The notes under the pieces are model-generated. The model saw nothing but the letters and a program-made list of their open reading frames with translations. It had not been told where the DNA came from and made no database searches. This document shows positions 19,847-30,016 of a stretch of 64,000 bases of DNA, one piece after another. The translations under genes and the position numbers were made by a program. Source of the stretch: Acetofilamentum sp. (GTDB taxonomy: Bacteria > Hydrothermota > 32-111); assembly GCA_020721805.1 (NCBI GenBank), contig DYMB01000001.1:310487-374486 (forward strand), given 5' to 3'. Every line of letters starts with the position of its first letter. Within the stretch, counting starts at the first letter, position 1.

Positions 19847-20588
19847 TAAAGAAATAGATTTGATGAGAGCCTCAGGTAAAATACTTGGAGAAATACTTTT
19901 AGAGGCTTCTGAATTTGTTAAAGATGGTATGACAACATATGATGTCGAGATGTTTATAAGGAAACTTTTGAAAAAGAATAATGTTAAATCACCTTTTCTT
20001 GGATATAAAAATTATCCAGCGGTTAGTTGTATCTCTGTAAATGAAGTTATTGTTCATGGTATCCCTTCTGACCGTGTAATAAAAAATGGTGATATAGTTT
20101 CGATAGATCTTGGTGTTATCCATAGAGGATACATAACAGATGCTGCAAGGACGATAACCGTTGGAAAAGTTTCAGATGAAGCTTTAAAACTTGTTGAGAT
20201 AACAAGAAAATCTTTTTTTGAAGGTGCAAGGATGGCTGTGGAAGGAAACCATCTTTATGATATATCTTTTATGATCCAGAAGACCGTTGAAGCCAATAAT
20301 TTTTCACTTGTCAGAGATTTTGTCAGCCATGGTGTTGGAAGAAGTTTACATGAGGAACCATTTTTCCAAAATTTTGGAAAGATGGGAACAGGACCAATTT
20401 TGAAAAAGGGTATGTGTGTTGCCATAGAACCGATGGTGAATCAGGGTTCATATAGGGTAAGGATTCTTGATGATGGTTGGACCGCTGTAACTGCTGATGG
20501 TAAACTCTCAGCCCATTATGAAAACACTGTTCTTGTTTTGAAGGATAGATTTGAAATTTTAACCGAAAATTATAAAAAGGAGTTTTAA
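19824..20588 (+). CDS. map: methionine aminopeptidase type I
   Basis: SCISVNEVIVHGIP, VSIDLGVIHRGYITDAART, SHGVGRSLHEEP, AIEPMV. Confidence 0.96.
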   Translation: MNIPIKSDKEIDLMRASGKILGEILLEASEFVKDGMTTYDVEMFIRKLLKKNNVKSPFLGYKNYPAVSCISVNEVIVHGIPSDRVIKNGDIVSIDLGVIHRGYITDAARTITVGKVSDEALKLVEITRKSFFEGARMAVEGNHLYDISFMIQKTVEANNFSLVRDFVSHGVGRSLHEEPFFQNFGKMGTGPILKKGMCVAIEPMVNQGSYRVRILDDGWTAVTADGKLSAHYENTVLVLKDRFEILTENYKKEF

Positions 20589-21950
20589 ATGAAAAAGGAT
20601 CTTGTTTTTGAAAAGACAAACCTCTGGACAAAATATGAGGGAAAAGACAGAGATAAAGTTTTCGATTACGCATCTGATTATATGGAATTTTTAAAAAATT
20701 CAAAAACTGAAAGGTTAACTTTAAAATACTTAAAAAATCTTTCTATTAAAAAAGATTTTTCAGAGGATGGAAGAAAAAAATTTTTTATCGTTAATAAAAA
20801 CAAGAATATAGCTTTCATAAAGATTGGAAAAATTTCCCCACTTGAAGGAATAAAACTCATAGGAAGTCATTCCGATTCACCAAGGATAGATCTTAAACAG
20901 AATCCCTTGTATGAAAAAGATGGTATTGCGCATTTTAAGACACATTATTATGGTGGAATAAAAAAATATCATTACCTTTCAAGGCCTCTTTCATTATATG
21001 GAGTAATTTTTACAAAGGATAATAGGGAGATTGAAATAATGATCGGAGATAATGATAACGATCCAGTTTTTACGATCAACGATCTTTTACCTCATCTTTC
21101 AAGAACTCAATATGAAAAGAGTCTAAAGGACGCTTTCGAGGGAGAAAAGTTGAATATAATAGTTGGTTCTATACCTTTAAAAGATGAAAAGGAGAATTCG
21201 GTAAAAAAAATGATTTTAAAAATATTGAATGAAAAATATGGTATAATTGAAGAAGATTTTGTCTCCGCCGAACTCGAAATCGTTCCACAGGGAAGTGTTT
21301 TTGATATTGGTTTTGACAGATCTCTTGTAGGTGGTTATGGGCACGATGATAGAGTATGTGCTTTCAGTTCAACAACTGCACTATTCGAATCAAACAATAA
21401 ACATACTGTCTGTTCGATTCTCTTCGATAAAGAAGAGGTTGGTTCCACTGGTGCAACAGGGGCAAGATCTCTCTTTTTGGAAGATATTATAATAGAGATT
21501 CTGAAAAGAGAAAAGATTGAACCGACATATGAAAATTTAAGAAAAGTTCTAAAAAATTCTGATTTTATATCCGCTGATGTTTCTGCAGGTATAGATCCCG
21601 ATTTTCCTGAAGTTCATGAACAACAAAATGGTGCTAAGATCGGATATGGAACAGTTGTAACAAAATTCACAGGTTCCGCTGGAAAATCTGGTGCTAACGA
21701 TGCAAACGCAGAGTATGTTTCGAAGATAAGGAAAATACTATCTGAAAATAATGTTTCATGGCAGGCGGCTGAGTTAGGGAAGGTAGATGCTGGAGGAGGA
21801 GGGACCATAGCAGCGTTTCTTGCTTTTTTCAATTCAAACGTTATAGATTGTGGTCCAGCTGTTCTTTCAATGCATTCTCCTTTTGAAATTGTTTCGAAAG
21901 TCGATCTTTATGAAACTTTTAAAGCGTATAAAGCCTTTTTTGAAAATTGA
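20589..21950 (+). CDS. M18 family aminopeptidase
   Basis: IGSHSDSPRIDLKQNPLYE; GGYGHDDRVCAFSSTTAL; FDKEEVGSTGATGA. Confidence 0.92.
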   Translation: MKKDLVFEKTNLWTKYEGKDRDKVFDYASDYMEFLKNSKTERLTLKYLKNLSIKKDFSEDGRKKFFIVNKNKNIAFIKIGKISPLEGIKLIGSHSDSPRIDLKQNPLYEKDGIAHFKTHYYGGIKKYHYLSRPLSLYGVIFTKDNREIEIMIGDNDNDPVFTINDLLPHLSRTQYEKSLKDAFEGEKLNIIVGSIPLKDEKENSVKKMILKILNEKYGIIEEDFVSAELEIVPQGSVFDIGFDRSLVGGYGHDDRVCAFSSTTALFESNNKHTVCSILFDKEEVGSTGATGARSLFLEDIIIEILKREKIEPTYENLRKVLKNSDFISADVSAGIDPDFPEVHEQQNGAKIGYGTVVTKFTGSAGKSGANDANAEYVSKIRKILSENNVSWQAAELGKVDAGGGGTIAAFLAFFNSNVIDCGPAVLSMHSPFEIVSKVDLYETFKAYKAFFEN

Positions 21951-21962
21951 TTATTAAATTTT

Positions 21963-21981
21963 TTATTGATTTTATCAATAA
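21963..21981. repeat. perfect inverted repeat TTATTGAT-TTT-ATCAATAA upstream of the EPS locus
   Basis: 8-bp arms, 3-nt centre; a TATAAT-like box follows at 21984..21989. Confidence 0.5.
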
Positions 21982-22019
21982 TTTATAATAAAATAATTTA
22001 TTTAGAAAAAGGAGAAATA

Positions 22020-22475
22020 ATGAAAAGGTTCGCTTCAATGATTTTTTTTATGATCTTTTCTTTATCCATATTTTCACAGGAAACTATCAAGAATGATTAT
22101 TTTTCATATGATGAACAACAAAAATATCTTTTGATAAGGGTAAATATATGGGGTTATGTTAACAATCCTATGTCAACACTTGTTCCTGATGGAACGGATC
22201 TTATTACAGCAATATCCTATGCAGGTGGTCCCAAAGAAAATGCAAACTTAAATTCTGTTGTGATAATACATTCGGATGGAACAAGACAGATATGCGATCT
22301 TGCAAAATATAAAAATGAAAATTCAAGAAATCATAATCCAATTTTAAAGCCTGGGGATACCGTAAGGGTTGGAGGTGATTTTTTGTATCATTTCACGCGT
22401 TATATGAGAGACCTTTACAATATAGCTGTAATCGCAAACATAGCGTATCTAATTTACATAAACCTAACCAAATAA
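22020..22475 (+). CDS. small SLBB-type polysaccharide export protein
   Basis: Signal peptide, VNIWGYVNNPMSTLVPDGTDLITAISYAGGPKENANLNSVVIIHSDG...LKPGDTVRVGG, C-terminal TM. Confidence 0.75.
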   Translation: MKRFASMIFFMIFSLSIFSQETIKNDYFSYDEQQKYLLIRVNIWGYVNNPMSTLVPDGTDLITAISYAGGPKENANLNSVVIIHSDGTRQICDLAKYKNENSRNHNPILKPGDTVRVGGDFLYHFTRYMRDLYNIAVIANIAYLIYINLTK

Positions 22476-22485
22476 AGGGGTTTTT

Positions 22486-24654
22486 ATGCTTGAGGATCTT
22501 CAGGAACAGGAGAAACTGACTTTAAGTGATTTTATCAACATCCTTTTAAAATACAGATATTTGATTTCGATTATAATAGTTTCCATTTTTATTTTATCTT
22601 TAACTTTAACATATCTTGAAAAACCCAAATATGTTGCAAAGACCGTTTTAATATTTGAAAGGGTGAATACAGGTTCCACATTTTTCCCTGTAACCGATCC
22701 TCTTGGAATGGTAGCTTTATTGAACAATCAGACACAGATTTTAAAATCAAGAACCTTGATGGAAAGAGTTAACAGATCTTTAAAAGAGGATACCATACTC
22801 TTAAATAGAGGTTATCATAAAGTTACAGCCTCAAGACAGAATCTTTCTATCAACAAATTGCAGGATACCTACATAATTGAGGTGAGCTATAAAAGTACCG
22901 ATAAGTTTTTGGCTGCATATATAACTAATAAAATCGCAAGTGAATATTATAGAATGAATCTTGATGCTATGAGGGTTACAGTTTCTCAGGTAAGAATCTT
23001 TTTGGAAGAGCAACTTAAGAAGATGGAAGACGAGTTGAACAAATCTGAGATACTTTTAAGAGATTACAAGAAGGAAAATAAAATTTCAAACCTTGAAAGC
23101 GAAACAAAGATACTGATAGATCAATTTTCACAATTCGAATCGGAACATAAAGAGATCTTACTTAACATAGATTCATATTCAAAACAGAAAGAATATTTTC
23201 TAAAGGAACTTGATCAAACTCAAAAAAATTTGATAGAAAATTTTACTTCCAACAGAACGGCTTTAATGGAAAACATTTTATCTGAAATCTCGAAACTTGA
23301 AATTGAAAAAGCTTATTATATTTCACAGGGATATTCAAACCAGCATCCCAAAATAATCCAGATAGATAACAAAATTGGAAATTTAAAGAATCAGTTGAAA
23401 GAAGAAACCGATAAGTCTTTCAAAAATAAACTCGTTCAAAAGGATCCTTTAAAATATTCAGGTGATATAATAGATAAGATACTTGAATTGGATAATGATA
23501 TCGCTTTTCTTGAAGCAAAATCTGAAGCCTTAAGAAGTCTTATAAATGTTTACAATAAAAAATTGGAAACTATTCCAGATCAGAATATTCAACTTGTTCG
23601 TCTTGAAAGAAACGCTAAGGTTAACGAAGATATTTACCTTATGCTTAAAAGGAGATATGAGGAAGCTAAACTTCAAGAAGTCGCTGAAGTTGGTAATGTT
23701 TCAATTATAGATACCGCTGTTGTACCAAGTATACCTGTTAGTCCCAAGAAAGGGAAAAATTTAATATTGGGACTTATGCTTGGAATCTTCTTTGGAATAA
23801 CTGTTGCTTTTGTTCTCTTCTTTTTAGATGAATCAATTAGAACAACTGAGGAGATAGAACATTATACCGGTGAGCAGATTCTTGGAATAATAAACTATAT
23901 AAGTAATGGTAAATTAAAAGACAAAAAAGGAACAAAAAACATATCTGAAAATGAGGTGATAGATAGGATAAGAAAGAAGTTGATAATAAATATGGAGCCA
24001 CATGCACCTATAGCCGAGGCTTATAGAAGTATAAGAACCCAGATAAAATACAGAAGTAAGGATGCGGAAAAACTTGTATTCGTTTTTACATCTTCAATCC
24101 CTGGAGAAGGTAAATCAACGACCATATCGAATCTTGGTATAACCATAGCAAATCTTGGGAAAAAGGTTATGCTCATAGATGCGGATATGAGAAAGCCAGT
24201 TATACATAAGATATTCAATGTCAAAAATGGAATAGGACTCGCTCACTATATAAATGGTAAGGCTTCTTTTAAAGATATATTAAGAAATACTGAAATTGAA
24301 AATCTTGATGTGATAACTTATGGAACAAAGCCTATAAATCCCTCAGAGTTACTTGAAGACGAAAAGATGAACGAGTTGCTGGAAGAGTGTAAAAAGTATT
24401 ATGAATATGTCCTTATAGATACTCCACCAGTGAATGTTGTAACCGATCCGATAGTTTTAGCGAACTATGCTGATAAACTTTTATGGGTTGTTTCTCCGGG
24501 TAAGGTTAAGAGGAAAGATTTGAGGCATGCAAAAAAATTGCTTATTCCAGTTAAAAGAAAGATACTCGGCATTATTGTTAACAGTGCGAAAACTGAAGTT
24601 TCCACTTATTATTCCGTATATTATAAAAAATATTATGGAGAAGGTGAATTATGA
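22486..24654 (+). CDS. Wzc-like polysaccharide chain-length determinant/BY-kinase
   Basis: N-terminal Wzz domain with coiled coil; [42 protein letters not shown]-terminal Tyr cluster. Confidence 0.93.
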   Translation: MLEDLQEQEKLTLSDFINILLKYRYLISIIIVSIFILSLTLTYLEKPKYVAKTVLIFERVNTGSTFFPVTDPLGMVALLNNQTQILKSRTLMERVNRSLKEDTILLNRGYHKVTASRQNLSINKLQDTYIIEVSYKSTDKFLAAYITNKIASEYYRMNLDAMRVTVSQVRIFLEEQLKKMEDELNKSEILLRDYKKENKISNLESETKILIDQFSQFESEHKEILLNIDSYSKQKEYFLKELDQTQKNLIENFTSNRTALMENILSEISKLEIEKAYYISQGYSNQHPKIIQIDNKIGNLKNQLKEETDKSFKNKLVQKDPLKYSGDIIDKILELDNDIAFLEAKSEALRSLINVYNKKLETIPDQNIQLVRLERNAKVNEDIYLMLKRRYEEAKLQEVAEVGNVSIIDTAVVPSIPVSPKKGKNLILGLMLGIFFGITVAFVLFFLDESIRTTEEIEHYTGEQILGIINYISNGKLKDKKGTKNISENEVIDRIRKKLIINMEPHAPIAEAYRSIRTQIKYRSKDAEKLVFVFTSSIPGEGKSTTISNLGITIANLGKKVMLIDADMRKPVIHKIFNVKNGIGLAHYINGKASFKDILRNTEIENLDVITYGTKPINPSELLEDEKMNELLEECKKYYEYVLIDTPPVNVVTDPIVLANYADKLLWVVSPGKVKRKDLRHAKKLLIPVKRKILGIIVNSAKTEVSTYYSVYYKKYYGEGEL

Positions 24655-25616
24655 AGAAAGTTATTATCACTGGAATAACCGGACAGGATGGGTCATACCT
24701 TGCTGAATTTTTATTATCAAAAAATTATAGGGTCTATGGGATGGTTCGTAGATCCTCAACTGAAAATTTTGAAAGGATTGAACATATAAAAGATAAAATA
24801 GAGTTTTATCATGCGGATCTTCTCGATTTCTCTTCACTCGTTGAAATGATCGATGAGATAAGGCCTGATGAAGTTTACAATCTTGCAGCGCAATCTTTTG
24901 TTCCTACTTCATGGAAACAACCTATTTTAACTGGAGAATTTACAGCACTCGGTGTAACAAGGATCCTTGAAGCGATAAAACTTATAGATAAAAAAATAAA
25001 ATTTTATCAGGCATCGTCGAGTGAAATGTTTGGAAAAGTTCTGGAGATCCCTCAGAAGGAAACCACTCCATTTTATCCGAGATCACCCTATGGAGTTTCA
25101 AAAGTTTATGGTCATTTTATTACCGTGAATTACAGAGAGAGTTATGATATATTTGCCTGTTCAGGTATACTTTTCAACCATGAAAGTCCAAGAAGAGGTA
25201 GAGAGTTTGTAACCAGAAAGATAACAGAAGGTGTTGCAAAGATAAAACTTGGAATGACGGATAAACTTTATCTTGGAAATCTTGATGCTAAAAGAGATTG
25301 GGGGTATGCTGGAGATTATGTGAAGGCGATGTATCTGATGCTTCAGCAGGAAAAAGCTTCAGATTATGTTATAGCGACCGGAGAGACACACAGCGTAAAA
25401 GAGTTCGTTCAACTAGCTTTTGAAAGGGTTAGCCTTGATTACAAAGATTTTGTTGTTATCGATAAAACACTTTTTAGACCCGCAGAGGTGGATCAACTCG
25501 TTGGTGATTATTCAAAAGCAAAGAGGATCCTTGGTTGGGAACCAACCGTAAGTTTTAAAGAACTTGTAAATATGATGGTTGATAGTGATTTAGAAAAGTT
25601 AAAGAATAATGGTTGA
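24651..25616 (+). CDS. gmd: GDP-mannose 4,6-dehydratase
   Basis: [19 protein letters not shown]...[52 protein letters not shown]. Confidence 0.95.
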   Translation: MKKVIITGITGQDGSYLAEFLLSKNYRVYGMVRRSSTENFERIEHIKDKIEFYHADLLDFSSLVEMIDEIRPDEVYNLAAQSFVPTSWKQPILTGEFTALGVTRILEAIKLIDKKIKFYQASSSEMFGKVLEIPQKETTPFYPRSPYGVSKVYGHFITVNYRESYDIFACSGILFNHESPRRGREFVTRKITEGVAKIKLGMTDKLYLGNLDAKRDWGYAGDYVKAMYLMLQQEKASDYVIATGETHSVKEFVQLAFERVSLDYKDFVVIDKTLFRPAEVDQLVGDYSKAKRILGWEPTVSFKELVNMMVDSDLEKLKNNG

Positions 25617-27157
25617 TGAAAAAAGAAATTGCAATAGAATACGCGGTCAAAAACACTCTTTTCCTTTATATAGGGAATCTTTTTGTTTCACTCGCTAATC
25701 TCATAATTTCCATCTACATAATAAGAAAACTTTCAATATCCGAATTTGGATTATACAGTTTCATACTCGGTTCATTCTTTTTCGTTCAGATCTTTTCACT
25801 TTCAAGTATATCAACCATACTAAACAGGTTCATCCCCGAACTCGTTGAAAAGCAGAGATACATCATTTTTAAGAGGCTACTTGAATATTCTTTCATAATA
25901 GTTTTCATTTCACTTTTACTTATTTCTTTAATTTTTGTTTTATTTTCCAAAAGTTTTTCTACATTTTTTAATTTGCCAGATATATTACTTTATAAAAATC
26001 AGATCATCTTTTTTCTTTTCGGTCATATATTGCTTCTTTATGTAAGGGCGATCTCATCTTCCACACTGTTGCAGAAAGAGACGGCCTTGATGAATATTAT
26101 TGCATCGATTTTTAGAGTTTCAGTCTATGGAATTTTTATCTTCAACATAAATTTAAAAAAGATTTTTTTGATAGAAAGTTTTACCAGTCTTTTCAACGCA
26201 TCGATAATATATATATTTGTTATTTTAAAATTTATCAAAAACAATTTAAAAAATGAATCCAAAAATAAAATTGAAAATTTCAGAAAAAGAATCATAAGAT
26301 ATGGTCTACTTTCCTTCTTCAACGAGGTTGGAGCGGGAATGATAAGCAAGGCAACCAGTTATTATGTCATATCTTCAATGTCAAATTCAGTGGAACTCGG
26401 AAAATATTCTTTCGCATACAAGATAAACGATCTTTTTATGAAAATATTTCCAATAGATCAGATCGCAAATGTTTTAAAGCCTATTTTTTTTATGAAATAT
26501 GTTGATAGAAAAGATGATTTAGAGTATATAAACAGAATGTATGTTTTTCTTTATAAATTTTTTTTCTGGGTTTTTGCTTTTTTATGTTTTTATTTCATTT
26601 CAGTTTCCGATCTTGTCATAAGGTTCGTTTTTGATCCCAAATACATCGACTCAAAGAAGATTACCGATGTGATTTTTATGTTTACACTTTTCAATTCTTT
26701 TCAGGTCCCTTTGGGTTTTGTTGTCCTATCACTTGAAAAACTTGAGATAAACCTTATAAGTAAAATCTCTTTGATATTAAATATTTTGGGTTCTATAATG
26801 GTCATCAAATATTTTGGAATACTTGGTGTTGCATTTATTCTCGGTTTTTCTATCCTTTTAAAAAATTTAATAATATTGTTTCTCTTAAGAAAAAATATAG
26901 TGCTTTCCTTTCCGTTCAAATCACTTTTCAGAACAATTATAATTTCATTATCATTATTTTCTTTAGTTTCCTTAGCAAAGAGCATTTTTATTTTTGATTC
27001 AGCTTTGAAAGCTTATATTTTTATACTTTTAAGCTCTTCTGCTGGAGTTTTTATCTATTTTATTCTTTCAAAACTTATTCAACCTTTTGAAATAGAAGAA
27101 AAAAATATAATAAATCAAATGTTTAAAAAAATAAGATTATCATTTGTGAAATTATGA
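25613..27157 (+). CDS. polysaccharide flippase, Wzx/MATE-like
   Basis: 514 aa, about 12-14 TM segments, [26 protein letters not shown]. Confidence 0.82.
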   Translation: MMKKEIAIEYAVKNTLFLYIGNLFVSLANLIISIYIIRKLSISEFGLYSFILGSFFFVQIFSLSSISTILNRFIPELVEKQRYIIFKRLLEYSFIIVFISLLLISLIFVLFSKSFSTFFNLPDILLYKNQIIFFLFGHILLLYVRAISSSTLLQKETALMNIIASIFRVSVYGIFIFNINLKKIFLIESFTSLFNASIIYIFVILKFIKNNLKNESKNKIENFRKRIIRYGLLSFFNEVGAGMISKATSYYVISSMSNSVELGKYSFAYKINDLFMKIFPIDQIANVLKPIFFMKYVDRKDDLEYINRMYVFLYKFFFWVFAFLCFYFISVSDLVIRFVFDPKYIDSKKITDVIFMFTLFNSFQVPLGFVVLSLEKLEINLISKISLILNILGSIMVIKYFGILGVAFILGFSILLKNLIILFLLRKNIVLSFPFKSLFRTIIISLSLFSLVSLAKSIFIFDSALKAYIFILLSSSAGVFIYFILSKLIQPFEIEEKNIINQMFKKIRLSFVKL

Positions 27158-27762
27158 TTCTTGCAAAAATCATTCAACATTTTATGAAATTAAAAAAATT
27201 TATTTTGTCAAGCCTGTATTCAAAATTTTTATTGAAAAGTAACGGTAAGGTTACCTACTATTCCACACCCTTTATTTCACATCCTCAAAATATTTTCATC
27301 GGTAAGGGTACAATAATATATAAGGATGTTACACTTTTTGCCTCAAAAGAAAAGAACTCTTTAACCGTTGGAGAAAACTGTATAATTCATCCTTATACCA
27401 TCATCAAAGTAACAAAAGGAAGAATAGTTATTGGAAACTATTCTTCTTTAAACAGTTTCTCTATGATCGTTTCAAATGGAGATATAACCATAGGAAACTT
27501 TGTTAGAATCGGTCCACAAACCCTTATAATTTCGTCAAATCATAATTATAAAAATACGGATATTACAATATATGAGCAGGGGGTTGATGGTAAAGGGATA
27601 GTTATCTCTGACAATGTATGGATAGGAAGTGGGGTAAAAATACTTGATGGCGTGAGGATTGGAAGCGGTTCGGTTATAGGTGCTGGTGCAGTTGTTACCA
27701 GAAATGTTCCCCAAAGGGTTTTGGTCGGTGGAGTTCCTGCTAAAATTATAAAGGAGATTTAG
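27154..27762 (+). CDS. left-handed beta-helix acyltransferase
   Basis: Hexapeptide repeats; VWIGSGVKILDGVRIGSGSVIGAGAVVTRNVPQRVLVGGVPAKII. Confidence 0.92.
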   Translation: MILAKIIQHFMKLKKFILSSLYSKFLLKSNGKVTYYSTPFISHPQNIFIGKGTIIYKDVTLFASKEKNSLTVGENCIIHPYTIIKVTKGRIVIGNYSSLNSFSMIVSNGDITIGNFVRIGPQTLIISSNHNYKNTDITIYEQGVDGKGIVISDNVWIGSGVKILDGVRIGSGSVIGAGAVVTRNVPQRVLVGGVPAKIIKEI

Positions 27763-28892
27763 TGAGCAAATTGAAAAATATTTTGATCATTTCAAAATAT
27801 TTTTATCCATATGAATCAGGTTCAGAAAAAACAACAAGATACATTATAGATAATCTTGTAGGAAAAAATTATAAAATCTTTCTTTTATCTTTTAAAGCTA
27901 ACAAAGAGAGATTGAACGAAAAAACTATTTTTTATTCTCTGGATCGTTTTAAAGGGATATACGATTTTTTTGAAAAAAAGAAATTTTTCAAAGAATTTTT
28001 TGATATATTTTTTGGTACACTTATAATTTTAAAAATCCTTTCAAAAGAAAAAATCGATCTTATCAACATCCATTATGCTGAATCTATAATGTTACCTGCT
28101 GTTCTTATTGGAAAATTATTTTCAAAAAAAACCGTTATACTCTGGCCAACGAGTTCGGTATACCATCTTAAAAATTATGATAAAAAGATCAATTATTTTA
28201 TAAGTAAAATCTCTTCTAAATTGGCAGATAGATTCATCGCAAAAGGTATGGATGTTGACGAGATTAAAAAAATTTTTAAAATATCGTCAGATAAACTTTT
28301 TCTAACGCCAAATCCAATAGAATGTAAAGATTATGAGGTTGAACTTAACGATTTTAATGGGAAACTCGGGATCTATTATCTTGGTAAATACAACGGTTTC
28401 AAAAGACCCGATATTCTAATAGAAGCTGTTGGAATGATGAAAAAAGAAAATTTAAAGAAAATAGAGGTATCATTCTATGGTGATGGGGATTACAGGGAAA
28501 AAATGGAAATACTTGTAAAAAGACTCGCCCTTGAAAATATTATCAGGATTTATCCGCCTGTAAAAAATGTGAAAGAGATCATTTCAAAAAATCATGTTTT
28601 TGTTTATCCCTCTCCTTTTGAACCTGCTTTTGCCCAGTCTATTCTTGAATCATTTTCATCCGGAAGAATAGTGATATGCAAGAAAACAAAATCTATGGAA
28701 AGATTTTTTGATAAAAAATCTTATATCGGAATAAAAAGAATGGATCCTTTATCACTTTCCAAACAACTCGATATTGTGGTTGAGAATTATGATTCCTTAA
28801 AATATCTTGGTATGAATGCAAAAAAAATAATAATCGAAAAGTTCAATTTTAATTATTTTATAAGTCTTCTGGAGAAAATATTTCAAAGATGA
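27762..28892 (+). CDS. glycosyltransferase family 4-like (GTG start)
   Basis: ISKYFYPYESGSEKTTRYI; VFVYPSPFEPAFAQSILESFSSGR. Confidence 0.86.
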   Translation: MSKLKNILIISKYFYPYESGSEKTTRYIIDNLVGKNYKIFLLSFKANKERLNEKTIFYSLDRFKGIYDFFEKKKFFKEFFDIFFGTLIILKILSKEKIDLINIHYAESIMLPAVLIGKLFSKKTVILWPTSSVYHLKNYDKKINYFISKISSKLADRFIAKGMDVDEIKKIFKISSDKLFLTPNPIECKDYEVELNDFNGKLGIYYLGKYNGFKRPDILIEAVGMMKKENLKKIEVSFYGDGDYREKMEILVKRLALENIIRIYPPVKNVKEIISKNHVFVYPSPFEPAFAQSILESFSSGRIVICKKTKSMERFFDKKSYIGIKRMDPLSLSKQLDIVVENYDSLKYLGMNAKKIIIEKFNFNYFISLLEKIFQR

Positions 28893-30016
28893 AAGTTGTT
28901 TATATAAGATTTCAGGATTTTAAAAAAAGATTTTATATTTCAAGTGAGAGGGAAATAGTCAGATCATTCAATAGATTGAAAACAAACTCTTTACTTCTTG
29001 CTTTCGGTGAGAAAAAGAATGAACCTGATTTTGTAAAACTTTTTTCTTCTTTTAAAAACATCAAATTTTTAATCAAATTGAATATCGCAAAGTTCATATT
29101 AAGATTCAAAAACAAGAAGACTATTTTTGTCTTTGATGTAAATTCCACTATGATTTTTATAGGTAATTTTATTTATAGAAAAATTTTTGGAGGCAAAAAT
29201 AGATTTATTCTTGATGTGAGATCGATCCCTGTTGTAGATCCGTCAAAAAAAGATATAATAAGATTTAAAATAAGTTTAAGGATATCTAAACATTTTTTTG
29301 ATGGTTTCTCATTCATAACTGAAGAAACACGAAGAATATGTGAAGTGTTTATAAAGAAAAAATTTAAAACCTATGTTGTATATCCATCGGGATTCAACGA
29401 AGAAATCTTTTATGTAAAAGAAAAAAGAGATGATATTTTAAAAAAATTTAATATTGAAAACAAAAAAATAATTTTTTATCATGGATCGATATCAAAAAAA
29501 AGAGGTCTTGAAGAATTGTCAAAATCAGTTGAGAGACTCAAATTATCCGATAAAAATATTGTACTCTTTGTGGTTGGTGGTGGAGATGGGGAAATGGAAG
29601 AGATGTTGAGAAGTTCAGGAAATATTCTCATACCACCCGTTGCTTACGAATCTATTCCGGATTATATAAGTATTGCTGATGTTTGTGTCTCCCCGTTGCC
29701 CGACTTGGTATGGTGGAGAGGAGCGAGTTCATTGAAAGTGATGGAGTATATGGCTATGGGTAAACCTATGGTTCTTTCAGACATAAAGCCACACAGGGAT
29801 GTTTTACCTGATGGGATAAAAGGATATGTGTTGTATGAACCATCTTGCTGGGAAAATCTTTATAAAGCGTTAAAAAAATTTTTTGATGAGGAAGAATCAT
29901 ATAAAAAAGAATCCTTCAGATTATCAGAGTATGCTCATAAAAATTTCTCATACGATCTTATTGCTTCAAAAGTTTTAAAATTTTATAAAGAGAGTATTTA
30001 TAGGGAAAACGGATGA
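28889..30016 (+). CDS. glycosyltransferase family 4-like
   Basis: FYHGSISKKRGLEEL...ADVCVSPLPDLVWWRGASSLKVMEYMAMGKPMVLSDI. Confidence 0.86.
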   Translation: MKVVYIRFQDFKKRFYISSEREIVRSFNRLKTNSLLLAFGEKKNEPDFVKLFSSFKNIKFLIKLNIAKFILRFKNKKTIFVFDVNSTMIFIGNFIYRKIFGGKNRFILDVRSIPVVDPSKKDIIRFKISLRISKHFFDGFSFITEETRRICEVFIKKKFKTYVVYPSGFNEEIFYVKEKRDDILKKFNIENKKIIFYHGSISKKRGLEELSKSVERLKLSDKNIVLFVVGGGDGEMEEMLRSSGNILIPPVAYESIPDYISIADVCVSPLPDLVWWRGASSLKVMEYMAMGKPMVLSDIKPHRDVLPDGIKGYVLYEPSCWENLYKALKKFFDEEESYKKESFRLSEYAHKNFSYDLIASKVLKFYKESIYRENG

